DNA of 64,000 nt from positions 124,001 through 188,000 of the forward strand of contig NZ_JALJCK010000007.1 of assembly GCF_022899355.1 (NCBI RefSeq), written 5' to 3'. Below are positions 34,655-43,908 of the stretch, piece after piece (within the stretch, counting starts at the first letter, position 1; each line of letters begins with the position of its first letter). A program made the position numbers and the translations under genes. This DNA comes from Shinella yambaruensis. GTDB lineage: Bacteria; Pseudomonadota; Alphaproteobacteria; Rhizobiales; Rhizobiaceae. A model generated the notes under the pieces. It did not search any database. It saw nothing but the letters and a program-made list of their open reading frames with translations, and was not told where the DNA came from.

Positions 34655-35713
34655 CTACTTCCCAGGCGCCGCGCCGGTGCTTTGACGGGAAACGAACTCA
34701 ATCGGCAGCAAAGCCGTTGAAACGAGCGGCTTGCCGGAAATCGCATCGACCAGAACCTCCACTGCCCGCGCGCCCATCGCCGCTCCGGGCGTGCGCAGGG
34801 TGGTGAGGGCGGGCCGGACATAGGCTGCCACATCAAGGTCGTTGAAGCCGAGGACGGAGAGATTTCGCGGCACATCCAGCTTCAACTCGATCGCCTGCTG
34901 GATCAAGGCAACCGCGATCACGTCGTTCACCGCGAACACGGCCGTCGGCCGGTCCTCGCGCGCCAGTTCCGGCGCCGCCCGGCGGCGGACCGCTTCGACG
35001 GTATAGTGCTCGGCCTCCCAGACCTCGGTGTGAAGGCCAAGCTTCGCCGCCGCCACTTCAAAACCGATGCGCCGGCGAACCGGGCCCGGCCAGCTCGGCT
35101 TCACGGTCATGACGGCAACGCGTTCGTGGCCGAGCTCGGCGAGGTGCCGGGCGGCCTGTTCGCCGCCATCCTCGTCCGCCGCAGCGACGCTGCAGATGAA
35201 CTCGCGTTCGCGGTTTTCCTGAAGCATCGCGATGGGGACCCTTTCGGTGCGGGCAATCCTTTGCAGGCGCTCCAGCTGGGTTTCCGGCATCAGCTCGGTG
35301 CTGCAGATCAGTGCGTCGGCGCGGCCTTCGCGAACCAGCCGTATGGCTTCCTCCTCCGCCGTGCCCTGCCGTGTGAGGATGGGCGTGACATAGAAGCCGA
35401 GCTCGCGCGCCCTGGTGGTGGCACCGTAGAGGAACATGCCGTGCAGCGGTTCCCACCCCTCCCGCAGCCGCATCTGCGAGTGATCCGCGCCATCTTCGAG
35501 CAGCATGGCGATAATGCCCGACTGCTTCAGCCGCAGGGCACGCGCGGCCGCGCTCGGGCGGTATCCGAGCTGGCTGATGGCAGCCTCGAGGCGCTGGAGA
35601 TTCTGGCCGCGCGGTTTGAAGCGGCCGGTCAGAAAGTTGGACACGGTCTGCGCGGAAACGCCGGCCAGAGCCGCGACATCCGCGATCGTCGGGGGCTTCG
35701 TCTTCTTGTCCAC
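34655..35713 (-). CDS. LacI-family transcriptional regulator
   Basis: A 352-residue LacI protein: helix-turn-helix and hinge (TIADVAALAGVSAQTVSNFL; YRPSAAARALRLKQSG) and a periplasmic-binding-protein-like sensor with HLAELGHERVAVMT and FAVNDVIAVALIQQA. Starts with GTG at 35713 after GGTGAGGAG. It is divergent from the Dpp-type operon across a 518-bp gap and is a candidate regulator of it, although LacI proteins more often sense sugars. Confidence 0.9.
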   Translation of the reverse strand: MDKKTKPPTIADVAALAGVSAQTVSNFLTGRFKPRGQNLQRLEAAISQLGYRPSAAARALRLKQSGIIAMLLEDGADHSQMRLREGWEPLHGMFLYGATTRARELGFYVTPILTRQGTAEEEAIRLVREGRADALICSTELMPETQLERLQRIARTERVPIAMLQENREREFICSVAAADEDGGEQAARHLAELGHERVAVMTVKPSWPGPVRRRIGFEVAAAKLGLHTEVWEAEHYTVEAVRRRAAPELAREDRPTAVFAVNDVIAVALIQQAIELKLDVPRNLSVLGFNDLDVAAYVRPALTTLRTPGAAMGARAVEVLVDAISGKPLVSTALLPIEFVSRQSTGAAPGK

Positions 35714-36231
35714 CTGCGCTCCTCACCCTGCGTTCGGCCAGTGCGACGTTAGTACGCGAGCCCTCACCAGAACAACGGCCTTGCGACCGCGTCAGCCAAG
35801 AATTGCGCGGGATTGTCGTCTGAAACCTCCTCGCGCATTCGGGTGCTCCACGCAGCGGTCGATTGATTTTTCCGACCGGCCGCCCTTGCGTATTTTCAAT
35901 TTCGTGGCTCTAATGTTTATATCGTTAAAGTTTTTGCGGCAAGCCATTCGACTATCTCTTGACCCCATGAAACTTTAATATATGGTTTCGTATACGAAGT
36001 GGCGAATAAGCAGGGGAACGCGCGCCATGGATGACGATAGGCAAATTTCGACACAGTGCAGCCAACCCGCCCGCAGCGCAGCCGACAGGACGCTCGGCGC
36101 AGCCTCGATGCTGTTGATCGTCAAGCCGGCTCCGTGCCCTCACGATGGGGCATCGGCAGCTTGCGGCCGGCCATGTGGAGGCTGCACCCGGCGCGGCTTC
36201 GTCGGCGACGGCCTGATGGGAGGGTTTTGAG
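35714..36231. other. 518-bp intergenic region between lacI-type gene and Dpp-type operon
   Basis: No convincing gene. The central part (about 35870-36000) is AT-rich and carries the promoter and palindrome described separately. The segment 36000-36225 is GC-rich again with no recognised feature other than the ribosome-binding site GGGAGGG before the permease start. Confidence 0.6.
35959..35998 (+). promoter_or_regulatory. Promoter with TTCGTATACGAA operator for the Dpp-type operon
   Basis: TTGACC (35959-35964) and TATGGT (35981-35986), 16 bp apart, are followed directly by the perfect palindrome TTCGTATACGAA (35987-35998). The GTATAC core is typical of FCD-type GntR operators. A near copy lies at 48798-48809 and a weaker one at 53650-53661. 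Confidence 0.6.
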
Positions 36232-37188
36232 ATGCTCAGATTGCTGGCGGGACGTCTCGGCAGCGGCGCGGTGACGCTCGCGCTCGTTTCCCTCATCATC
36301 TACATCGCCACGATCGCGCTGCCGGGTGATGCCGCCGTAGCCGTGCTCGGCAAGACCGCGACGCCGGAATCGCTCGCCGCCTTCCGCGCCGAGCATCATC
36401 TCGATCAGCCGGCAGCGCTGCGCTATCTCGCCTGGATCGGCGATCTGGCGACGGGCGATTTCGGCACGTCAGTCGTCAGCGGCGAGCCGGCGGGCGACCT
36501 TTTGGTCAGCCGGGGTCTCAGGACGCTGACTCTGATGGCCTTCGCCGTCGTTATCGGCTTTCCGCTCGGAACGGCGATCGGCGTCTTCGCGGCCGTGCGG
36601 CGCAACAGCACGGTCGATCACGCGGTCTCGCTCATCATGCTGGTGATCACCGGCATACCGGAATTCGCGCTCGCCGTGCTGACCGTGCTGCTGCTCAGCA
36701 CCACGGTCTTCCAGCTCTTCCCGGCCGTGTCGATCTACAATGCGGACCAGCCGATCTTCGCGCAGTTCGACGTGCTCGTGCTGCCGATCCTGACGCTCCT
36801 GCTGACGATCCTGCCCTATATCGCGCTCACCATCCGCGCCTCGATGATCGAAATCCTTGACAGCGATTTCGTGGCCATGGCGCGGCTGAAGGGCGTGCCG
36901 GAGGGGCGCGTGGTGCTGCGCCATGCGCTCGCCAATGCGGCGGGTCCGCTCATCCAGGTCTTTGCCGTCACGCTGGTCTACATGGCGGGCGGGGCCATCA
37001 TCGTCGAGACCGTGTTCCAGTTCCCGGGCCTCGGAAGCGCCCTGGTGGAGGCCGTGCGCAACCGCGATCTCGTCGTGGTGCAGGCGACGACGCTGGTCCT
37101 CGCAATCGTCTATATCGGCGTGAACATCCTGGCCGACCTCGTCGTCGTCGCCCTCACGCCGCGTCTTCGCACAAAGGTGATGGCATGA
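36232..37188 (+). CDS. Dipeptide/oligopeptide-type ABC permease, DppB-like
   Basis: A 318-residue inner-membrane permease: N-terminal LPGDAAVAVLG, LDQPAALRYLAWIGDLATGDFG, the EAA-type loop ARLKGVPEGRVVLRHALANA and PVIE-type ending (IVETVFQFPGLGSALVEAV). This is the DppB pattern. The stop overlaps the next start (ATGA). First gene of the operon; the binding-protein gene is last but one. Confidence 0.9.
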   Translation: MLRLLAGRLGSGAVTLALVSLIIYIATIALPGDAAVAVLGKTATPESLAAFRAEHHLDQPAALRYLAWIGDLATGDFGTSVVSGEPAGDLLVSRGLRTLTLMAFAVVIGFPLGTAIGVFAAVRRNSTVDHAVSLIMLVITGIPEFALAVLTVLLLSTTVFQLFPAVSIYNADQPIFAQFDVLVLPILTLLLTILPYIALTIRASMIEILDSDFVAMARLKGVPEGRVVLRHALANAAGPLIQVFAVTLVYMAGGAIIVETVFQFPGLGSALVEAVRNRDLVVVQATTLVLAIVYIGVNILADLVVVALTPRLRTKVMA

Positions 37189-38087
37189 CAGTCCTTCAAG
37201 CCCACGAAGACCATCCCGCACCCGTCACCAGGAAGAAGCCGGCCGGCATCCTCCTTTCGACCCTCCGCACGCCGAAAGGCCGCGTCGGCGCCATCCTGCT
37301 CGGATTTGTCGTGCTGCTGGCGATCCTCGGCCCTTACCTCACCTCGGTCGATCCGGAGGAGCTGGTCGGCATCCCCTTCGATCCGCCCGGCACGGACGGC
37401 CGCCTGTTCGGCACCGATTATCTCGGCCACGATACGCTGAGCCGCTTCCTGCACGGCGGGCGCGTCATCATGGTGCTGGCGGCCGTCTCCGCGCTTCTCG
37501 GCGTCGGCCTCGGCACGGCGTTCGGGCTCATCGCGGCCTATGTGAAGGGAACGGTCGGCGCGATCGTCATGCGGGCGCTCGACGTGCTCCTGTGCTTTCC
37601 CGCCCTCGTGCTGACGCTGCTCGTCGCCTCGATGATCGGTACATCGCTACCGCTCGTCTGCATCGTCGTAGCGCTGTCGCATGTGCCGCGCACGGCGCGC
37701 GTCATCTATGCCTCGGCCTTGCAGCTCTCCGAGCGCGAATTCGTCGTCTATGCGGAGATGATCGGGGCGAGCCGCTTCGCCGTCATGCTGCGCGAACTGC
37801 TGCCGAACCTTGCCGGCCTCGTCGCGCTCGAACTCGGGCTCCGGGCAACCTGGTCGATCGGCATCGTCGCCTCGCTCAGCTTCATCGGCCTCGGCGTGCA
37901 GCCGCCGGCCGCCGACTGGGGGCTGATGATCAACGAGAACCAGCCGGGCCTCCTCTTCCAGCCCTGGCCGGTCCTCCTGCCGGTCGCGGCGATCTGCATC
38001 GCGACCATCGGCGCGAACCTCTTCACCGACGCCTTCAGCCAGAAGACGGCCGGTGTGAGCCGTACCATCACCTCCGGGAGCGAATGA
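37185..38087 (+). CDS. Dipeptide/oligopeptide-type ABC permease, DppC-like
   Basis: A 300-residue permease with the DppC pattern: FGTDYLGHDTLSRFLHGGRV, the EAA-type segment AEMIGASRFAVMLRELLPN, and ASLSFIGLGVQPPAADWGLMI. The start overlaps the dppB-like stop and the stop overlaps the ATPase start (ATGA), so the three are translationally coupled. Confidence 0.92.
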   Translation: MTVLQAHEDHPAPVTRKKPAGILLSTLRTPKGRVGAILLGFVVLLAILGPYLTSVDPEELVGIPFDPPGTDGRLFGTDYLGHDTLSRFLHGGRVIMVLAAVSALLGVGLGTAFGLIAAYVKGTVGAIVMRALDVLLCFPALVLTLLVASMIGTSLPLVCIVVALSHVPRTARVIYASALQLSEREFVVYAEMIGASRFAVMLRELLPNLAGLVALELGLRATWSIGIVASLSFIGLGVQPPAADWGLMINENQPGLLFQPWPVLLPVAAICIATIGANLFTDAFSQKTAGVSRTITSGSE

Positions 38088-39898
38088 TGAACGTCGCGCC
38101 GAAACACCTCCGCATGCCGGCGGGCGAGACGCAGGCCGCCCTTCAGGTCGAGGGGCTGCGGGTCGATGTCGCCGGCTCGAAGACCAACATCGTCGCCGGC
38201 GTCGCCTTCAGCCTCAAGGCAGGCGAGATCATGGGCCTTGTCGGCGAGTCCGGCTCGGGAAAAACCACGGCGGCGCTGGCGCTGCTCGGCTATGCCAAGC
38301 TCGGCACCGCCATCACCGCCGGCTCGGTCCGCGTCCGCGGCGTCGATATCCTGACGCTGCCCTGGAAGGAGATCCGCCGCCAGCGCGGCCGCCTGATCTC
38401 CTACGTGCCGCAGGACCCCGGCGCCTCGCTGAACCCCGCCATGCGGATCGGCGCGCAGATGCTGGAAGCCCTGAACAAGGACGGCCGTGAGGCCGGGGCT
38501 TCCGAGCGGGTGGCAGAGGCGCTGGCGGATGTCGCCCTGCCGGCGACGCCGGACTTCCTCAGCCGTTTCCCGCACCAGCTTTCCGGCGGCCAGCAGCAGC
38601 GCATCGGCCTTGCCATGGCCTTCATCGGCCGGCCGGCCGTCGTCGTCCTCGACGAGCCGACGACCGGCCTCGACGTCACGACGCAGGCCCATGTGCTGGC
38701 GACCGTCCGGGACTTGTGCGCACGCTACGGCACGGCGGCAGTCTATGTCAGCCATGACCTTGCCGTCGTCAACGATCTCGCCGACAGCGTGTCGGTCATG
38801 TATCTCGGCCGCATCGTCGAATCCGGCCCGACCGGCATCACGCTGCGCTCGCCGGAGCATCCCTATACGCGGCTCCTCATCTCGGCGATCCCCGATCCGA
38901 CGGTGCGCCGCAAGCTGCGCGGCATTGCCGGCCACGCGCCCTCCGTCATGAACCGCGACGGCGGCTGCGTCTTTGCCTCGCGCTGTCCGGACGTGCTCGA
39001 CGACTGTCGCCGCGCGGAGCCGCCGCTGCTGCGGCTCCATGCCGAGGAGCACAAGGTCGCCTGCCTGCGACGGCAGGGGGCGGAAGCCACCGTGCCGTTC
39101 CGCGTGCCGGACATCGAGCCCGCGCCGGAGAAGATGGAAAAGCCCGTGCTGTTGCGTGTCTCGGGCCTCGATGCGGGTTATGGCAGCGTCCGCATCCTGA
39201 AGGGCGTCGACCTTGCCATACGCGAGGGCAGCTGCACGGCCATCGTCGGCGAATCCGGCAGCGGCAAGACGACGCTCGCCAAGTGCCTCGGCGGCCTTCA
39301 CGCCGATGCCACGGGCAGCGTCCAGCTGCGCGGGGAGCCGCTGCCCTTCGGCGCCCGCCGGCGCAGCCCCGGGCAGCGGCGCGCGGTGCAATACATCTTC
39401 CAGAACCCCTACAGTTCGCTGAATCCGCGCCGCACGGTGCACGAGCTGGTCGCGCAATCCATCGCCGCCTTCACGGAAAAGGGCAGGGCGCCGCGCCATT
39501 CGGTGGCCGACCTCCTGTCGATGGTGGCGCTCAATCCGCGCCTCCACGACCGCTATCCGCAGCAGCTTTCCGGCGGCGAGCGCCAGCGCGTGGCGATCGC
39601 CCGCGCCATCGCGGCGGATCCCGAAATCCTGATCTGCGACGAGATTACCAGCGCGCTCGACGTCTCCGTCCAGGCATCGATCGTGCAGCTCCTGAAGACG
39701 CTGCACCGGCAATCCGGCACGACGATCATCTTCATCACCCACAACCTCGCGGTGGTGCGTGCCATCGCCGACCGGGTCGCGGTCGTCAAATCCGGCGCGC
39801 TCGTCGAGGAGGGGGAGAGCGACGCCGTGCTCGATGCCCCGCAGGACCCCTACACCCGCAACCTACTCCAGAGCACGCCACGGCTCTGGTGGAGCTGA
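38084..39898 (+). CDS. Fused DppD-DppF-type ATPase
   Basis: A 604-residue protein with two complete ATPase halves. Half one: Walker A GESGSGKTT near residue 55, signature [14 protein letters not shown], Walker B VVVLDEPTTGLD, then the oligopeptide-type tail with the Cys-containing segment GGCVFASRCPDVLDDC. Half two: GESGSGKTT again near residue 388, [40 protein letters not shown]. Equivalent to DppD plus DppF fused, as in GsiA. Spaced Cys in the tail may hold an Fe-S cluster, as proposed for the family. Confidence 0.93.
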   Translation: MMNVAPKHLRMPAGETQAALQVEGLRVDVAGSKTNIVAGVAFSLKAGEIMGLVGESGSGKTTAALALLGYAKLGTAITAGSVRVRGVDILTLPWKEIRRQRGRLISYVPQDPGASLNPAMRIGAQMLEALNKDGREAGASERVAEALADVALPATPDFLSRFPHQLSGGQQQRIGLAMAFIGRPAVVVLDEPTTGLDVTTQAHVLATVRDLCARYGTAAVYVSHDLAVVNDLADSVSVMYLGRIVESGPTGITLRSPEHPYTRLLISAIPDPTVRRKLRGIAGHAPSVMNRDGGCVFASRCPDVLDDCRRAEPPLLRLHAEEHKVACLRRQGAEATVPFRVPDIEPAPEKMEKPVLLRVSGLDAGYGSVRILKGVDLAIREGSCTAIVGESGSGKTTLAKCLGGLHADATGSVQLRGEPLPFGARRRSPGQRRAVQYIFQNPYSSLNPRRTVHELVAQSIAAFTEKGRAPRHSVADLLSMVALNPRLHDRYPQQLSGGERQRVAIARAIAADPEILICDEITSALDVSVQASIVQLLKTLHRQSGTTIIFITHNLAVVRAIADRVAVVKSGALVEEGESDAVLDAPQDPYTRNLLQSTPRLWWS

Positions 39899-39922
39899 CC
39901 ATCCAAAACGAGGAGACAGACG

Positions 39923-40780
39923 ATGAATGCAACCAAGGCCCCCGATGTCCGCCACCTGGTCGATCTCGACCGCTACCCGATCGACGATCTCGAAAGCCCG
40001 AAGCGGCGCGAGATCATCGAGAACGCCAAGGCTTCGCTGCGCGAAAACGGCCTTGCATCCTTCCCCGGCTTCCTGACCGAGAAGGGGCTGGCAACCTGCG
40101 TCGCCGAGGTGGAGAGCCTGAAGAGCAAGGCTTACGCCCGCAATCTCCAGCGCTTCATCTATCCGCAGGAAACGCTCGATCCGTCGCTGCCGGCCGATCA
40201 TCCGTTTCGCAAGCCACAGCCGCTGGTGCAGCGCATGCTGTCGGCCGACGTGTTCGACGGCGAGAGCGAATTGCGCAAGATCTACGAATGGGGCGGCCTG
40301 CCACCGTTCCTGGCGGAAATCCTCGGCCAGAGCGTCTACCAGATCGCCGACCCGTTCCTGTCGCTCGCCGTGATCATGATGAACAACGGCCAGACCCACG
40401 ACTGGCACTTCGACGGTAACGACTGGGTGGTGACGCTCCTGTTGCAGCGCCCGGAAAAGGGCGGCGAGTTCGAGTTCATTCCGCATACGCGCGACAAGAA
40501 CAATCCGGGCCTCGACCGCGTCGAAGCCGTGCTGCGCGGCACGTCGGATGAGGTCATCTCCGTGTCGCAGGAGGCCGGCACGCTGGTGCTGTTCTATGGC
40601 GACCAGTCCGTCCACCGCGTCGCCCCCTCCTATGGCGAGCGGGACCGCATGGTCGCGGCCTTCTCCTACGACAACGCGCCGGGCTTCGTCTTCAACGAGA
40701 AGGTCCATATGAACGCCTCGGGCCGCACGACGCCGCTCTACGTCTCGCCGCGCCTCAGCGCGACCGCCGCCACGAACTGA
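39923..40780 (+). CDS. 2-oxoglutarate/Fe(II)-dependent oxygenase, HalD/BesD (ArpA)-like
   Basis: A 285-residue protein resembling the HalD/BesD amino acid halogenase/hydroxylase family. The iron-binding triad is intact: His162 and Asp164 in HDWHFDGNDW and His231 in QSVHRVAP, with Arg242 following for 2-oxoglutarate. True halogenases of this family have Gly in place of the Asp, so this protein should hydroxylate or otherwise oxidise, not halogenate. TLLLQRPEKGGEFEFIP and IYEWGGLPPFLAEILG are further family segments. It lies inside the Dpp operon, between the ATPase and binding-protein genes, so its substrate is probably the imported amino acid or peptide-like compound. Confidence 0.8.
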   Translation: MNATKAPDVRHLVDLDRYPIDDLESPKRREIIENAKASLRENGLASFPGFLTEKGLATCVAEVESLKSKAYARNLQRFIYPQETLDPSLPADHPFRKPQPLVQRMLSADVFDGESELRKIYEWGGLPPFLAEILGQSVYQIADPFLSLAVIMMNNGQTHDWHFDGNDWVVTLLLQRPEKGGEFEFIPHTRDKNNPGLDRVEAVLRGTSDEVISVSQEAGTLVLFYGDQSVHRVAPSYGERDRMVAAFSYDNAPGFVFNEKVHMNASGRTTPLYVSPRLSATAATN

Positions 40781-40807
40781 TCACTCCAAGGCCAGAAGGA
40801 GCCGGTG

Positions 40808-42367
40808 ATGAAACCTACTTTGCTCATGCCCGCAATGGTGACACGACGCAGCGTTCTCCTCGGTGCGGGCGCTGCCGCCGCGGCGATCGCCGGCCCCTCC
40901 TGGCTGACCGGTGCCCGGGCCAGCGACAATGCCGCCCCGAAACGGGGCGGCACCTTCCGCGTCGGCGCGGAGGATGCGAGCGCCAAGGACAATCTGGACC
41001 CGGCGCTCGCCTTCTCCGGCTTCGCCGCCATGATGTGCCGGGCGATGTACGATTCCCTCGTCAAGGAGGACGCGACGGGAAAACCCTACGATTCGCTCGC
41101 CGAGATCTTCGAGCCGGATGCGACCGCGCAGGTCTGGACCATCCGCATCCGCGACGGCGTGACCTTCCATGACGGCAGGGCGCTGACCATCGACGACGTC
41201 GTCTTCTCCATCACCCGCGCCATGGCGACGACCGGCTCGCTCGCCGCGCGCAGCCTGGAGGCGCTGGACCCCAAGGGCATCGAGAAGGACGGCAAGCTGA
41301 CGGCGCGCCTGCGCCTGAAATATCCCTATTCCTTCTTCAAGCAGGCGTTCTTCCACCCCTGCCTGTCGATCATCCCGACCGATTTCGACGCGAAGAAGCC
41401 GGTCGGCTCGGGGCCGTTCAAGTTCGTCAGCTTCGAGGACCAGACATTCGTCGCCGAGCGCAACCCGAACTACTGGCTGGACGGAAAACCCTATCTCGAC
41501 CGGATCGAGGTGATCGGTTTCGCCGATCCGACGACGGCGCGGCTCAACGCGCTGATGAGCGGCCAGATCGACGCCATGCCGAACGTCGCCTTCACGCAGG
41601 CGCGCACCATCGAGGCGCGGCCGGATCTGAAGCTGCTGTCGGCCGCCGGCGCCTCCTTCGAGCCCTTCACCATGCGCGTCGACCAGCCGCCCTTCAACGA
41701 TCCGCGCGTGCTGGAAGCCTTCAAGCTGATGGTCGACCGCGAGCAGTTGGTGCGCAACGTCTATGCCGGCCGCGGCCGCATCGGCAACGATCTCGGCTGG
41801 GCGCAGGACCCCTATTACAATGCCGACATCCCCCAGCGCGCCTATGATCCGGACAAGGCGAAATTCCTGCTGAAGGAGGCCGGCCAGGAGAACCTGGTGA
41901 TCGAGCTTCATCCGAGCCCGGAAGCGCCGTGGAATTCGGCCGCCGCGCAGGTCCTCGCCCAGCAGGCCAAGAAGGTCGGGGTCAATATCAAGCTGGTGGC
42001 CTCGGCCGACCTTTCCAGCTTCTACGACCAGAAATACCTCAAGGTCGAGTTCAGCCAGGACATGTTCGGCCCCAACCCGCTGTCGGTGACGGCCGGCTAT
42101 TCGCTGCTGCCGGATTCGCCCTACAACGAATCCCACTGGAAGGACGAGAAGGCGGCCGAGCTGTTCAAGCTGGCCTCTTCCACCGGCGATGCCGACAAGG
42201 CGCGCCAGTATCTCAACGATTTCCAGCAGCTCGTGCACGACAAGGCCGGCTGGATCGTCTGGGGCTTCCGCGACAGCCTGCAGGCCGTCAGCGGCAAGTT
42301 CGGCGGGCTGGAGCCGTCGCTGCGCGGCGTCAACATGCATGATCTGTCCGGCGTCTGGGTGCTTTAG
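40808..42367 (+). CDS. Dipeptide/oligopeptide-type binding protein (family 5), Tat-exported
   Basis: A 519-residue extracellular binding protein. Twin-arginine signal TRRSVLLGAGAAAAA with cleavage near GARASD; the mature part has the family 5 marks KRGGTFRVG, VWTIRIRDGVTFHDGRALTIDDVVFSITRAM in outline, and PVGSGPFKFV. It belongs to the Dpp-type operon. ATG 40808 follows AAGGAG; a GTG directly before it is possible. Confidence 0.92.
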   Translation: MKPTLLMPAMVTRRSVLLGAGAAAAAIAGPSWLTGARASDNAAPKRGGTFRVGAEDASAKDNLDPALAFSGFAAMMCRAMYDSLVKEDATGKPYDSLAEIFEPDATAQVWTIRIRDGVTFHDGRALTIDDVVFSITRAMATTGSLAARSLEALDPKGIEKDGKLTARLRLKYPYSFFKQAFFHPCLSIIPTDFDAKKPVGSGPFKFVSFEDQTFVAERNPNYWLDGKPYLDRIEVIGFADPTTARLNALMSGQIDAMPNVAFTQARTIEARPDLKLLSAAGASFEPFTMRVDQPPFNDPRVLEAFKLMVDREQLVRNVYAGRGRIGNDLGWAQDPYYNADIPQRAYDPDKAKFLLKEAGQENLVIELHPSPEAPWNSAAAQVLAQQAKKVGVNIKLVASADLSSFYDQKYLKVEFSQDMFGPNPLSVTAGYSLLPDSPYNESHWKDEKAAELFKLASSTGDADKARQYLNDFQQLVHDKAGWIVWGFRDSLQAVSGKFGGLEPSLRGVNMHDLSGVWVL

Positions 42368-42394
42368 GCATCCGGCCGATTTCCTCCCCGCTCA

Positions 42395-42424
42395 GCGCAC
42401 CGCCCAAATTTGTGGGCGGTGCGC
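42395..42424 (+). terminator. Hairpin after the Dpp-type binding-protein gene
   Basis: An 11-bp perfect stem (42395-42405 with 42414-42424) and an 8-nt AT-rich loop, 27 bp after the stop. No T-run follows; it may act as a partial terminator or mRNA stabiliser ahead of the interrupted gene downstream. Confidence 0.7.
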
Positions 42425-42450
42425 AATCCGTTCCGCCATGGAGGCCGGCA

Positions 42451-43170
42451 ATGCAAAACCCTTCGATCCCTGCCGGCGACTGGTACGAGGTCGTGCCCTT
42501 CGCCGACGGCGTGTTCCTCATCCACGAACCCTGGATCCATCCCTTCTTCCGCTGCAACATGTAGTTCGTGCGCGGGAAGCAGCGGGACCTGCTGGTCGAT
42601 GCCGGCCTCGGTCATTTCAGCCTGCGGGCGCATGTGCCGATGCTCGGCGAGCGGCCGGTCGTCTGCGTGTCGAGCCATGCCCATTTCGACCATATCGGCA
42701 GCACGCACGAATTCGACCTGCATCTCGCCCATCCGGCCGAAGCGGAGATTTTCGCCGACCCGCGCCCGGAATGGACGCTCGCCGCCGGCTATGCCAACGA
42801 GGAGATGTTCATCGCCCCGCCGGAAGGCTGGGACAGTGCCGCCTACCGCGTCGAACCCTGTCCGGCGACCGGTTTCCTGGAGGACGGCGACGTCGTGGAC
42901 CTCGGCGACCGGCGCTTCGAGGTCATCCACACGCCCGGCCATTCCCCCGGCGGCATCGCGCTCTTCGAGCGGGCGACCGGCACGCTGATCGCCGGCGACA
43001 TCGTCTATGACGGCGATCTCATCGACGACACGTTCCATTCGGACAGGGATGCCTATCGCGCCTCGCTCGACCGTCTCGCGACGCTCCCCGTGCGCATCGT
43101 CCACGGCGGTCATTTCCAGAGTTTCGGACCGACCCGGCTGAGGCAGCTGGTTGCGGCCTACAAGGGCTGA
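42451..43170 (+). pseudogene. Metallo-beta-lactamase-fold hydrolase interrupted by an in-frame amber codon
   Basis: The frame starts at ATG 42451 (MQNPSIPAGDWYEVV) and reads a normal MBL N-terminus to CNM, then TAG at 42562-42564, then FVRGKQRDLLVDAGLG and the rest of the protein. Homologues usually have Trp or a similar residue after CNM, so a TGG to TAG change is the simplest cause. All metal ligands lie downstream and are intact: HAHFDH, the His of HTPGHS, the Asp of AGDIVYDGD, and HGGH. A GTG at 42568, 3 bases after the stop, could restart a 200-residue protein lacking only the first strand. May be a recent pseudogene, a truncated but working gene, or a sequencing error. Confidence 0.8.
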
Positions 43171-43173
43171 GCG

Positions 43174-43842
43174 TCACATTACCTCGCGCAGATCGGCCGA
43201 GGACTGGCGCAGATGCGCGACGATGCCGGCCCGGGCGGCCTGCGGATCGCCGGCCATGATGGCGTCGGCGACCTGCTTGTGGAAGTCGCCCTCGGAGGTT
43301 TTGGCGCGCAGGCGGTCGCGGCAATAGTACCAGAGCCGGACGCTGAGATTGAGATACTGGTTCAGCGAGGCTTCCAGGAAGGGGTTGTGCGCGGCGCGGT
43401 AGAGCAGGCGATGGAACTCCGTGTCGAGCGCGTTGATGCGGAGTTGATGCGCCTCGCCGAGCAGGGCCTCGACGCAGGCCGTGATCGCCCGCCGCTCCTC
43501 CACGCTGGCGCGCGCGGCGGCAAGCTCCGCCGCCAGCCCCTCCATCTCCACGCGCGCTTCGGTCAGCCAGCGCTCGTCGGCAAGGTTGATCTCGCTGACG
43601 AAGGTGCCGCGGCGCGGATAGACGACGATGAGATGTTCGAGCGCCAGGCGCTTGATCGCATCGCGCACCGGCGTCAGCCCGACGCCGAGAGCGCTTGCCA
43701 GTTCCGCCTCGTTGAGCGGTGCGCCGGGGGGAAGCGCAAGCGAGATGATCCGGTCGCGGATGCTCTCATAGGCAAGGCCGACGGCGGAGCCCGCGCCCTC
43801 GCGCCGGCCCTTGCCCTGCACTTCCAAAATTTCAGATCGCAT
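43174..43842 (-). CDS. GntR-family regulator, FCD (FadR) subfamily
   Basis: A 222-residue regulator with the GntR winged helix (LNEAELASALGVGLTPVRDAIKRL, VVYPRRGTFVSEI) and an FCD domain (EARVEMEGLAAELAAARAS; DTEFHRLLYRAAHNPFLE). It closely resembles the GntR at 19395. It is convergent with the interrupted MBL gene and divergent from the Pot-type operon at 43961, which it probably controls through the palindrome at 43909. Confidence 0.9.
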   Translation of the reverse strand: MRSEILEVQGKGRREGAGSAVGLAYESIRDRIISLALPPGAPLNEAELASALGVGLTPVRDAIKRLALEHLIVVYPRRGTFVSEINLADERWLTEARVEMEGLAAELAAARASVEERRAITACVEALLGEAHQLRINALDTEFHRLLYRAAHNPFLEASLNQYLNLSVRLWYYCRDRLRAKTSEGDFHKQVADAIMAGDPQAARAGIVAHLRQSSADLREVM

Positions 43843-43908
43843 CCGTCGCTGTCCCGGTCGGTTTTCCCGGAAAATAGCGTTGACAAGCGCCGAGGAAAAG
43901 ATAGGCTG

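Noticed and set aside
37748..39742. 664-codon minus-strand open frame opposite the Dpp ATPase gene
   Set aside because: Shadow frame; the plus strand encodes a complete fused ATPase with all motifs.
39923..40780. Assignment of the oxygenase as a halogenase
   Set aside because: The iron-binding motif is HFD with Asp present; halogenases of this family have Gly at that place.
42562..42564. TAG as a recoded amino acid (pyrrolysine or programmed read-through)
   Set aside because: No pyrrolysine genes or read-through context are visible and the family has no such residue; mutation or sequencing error is simpler.
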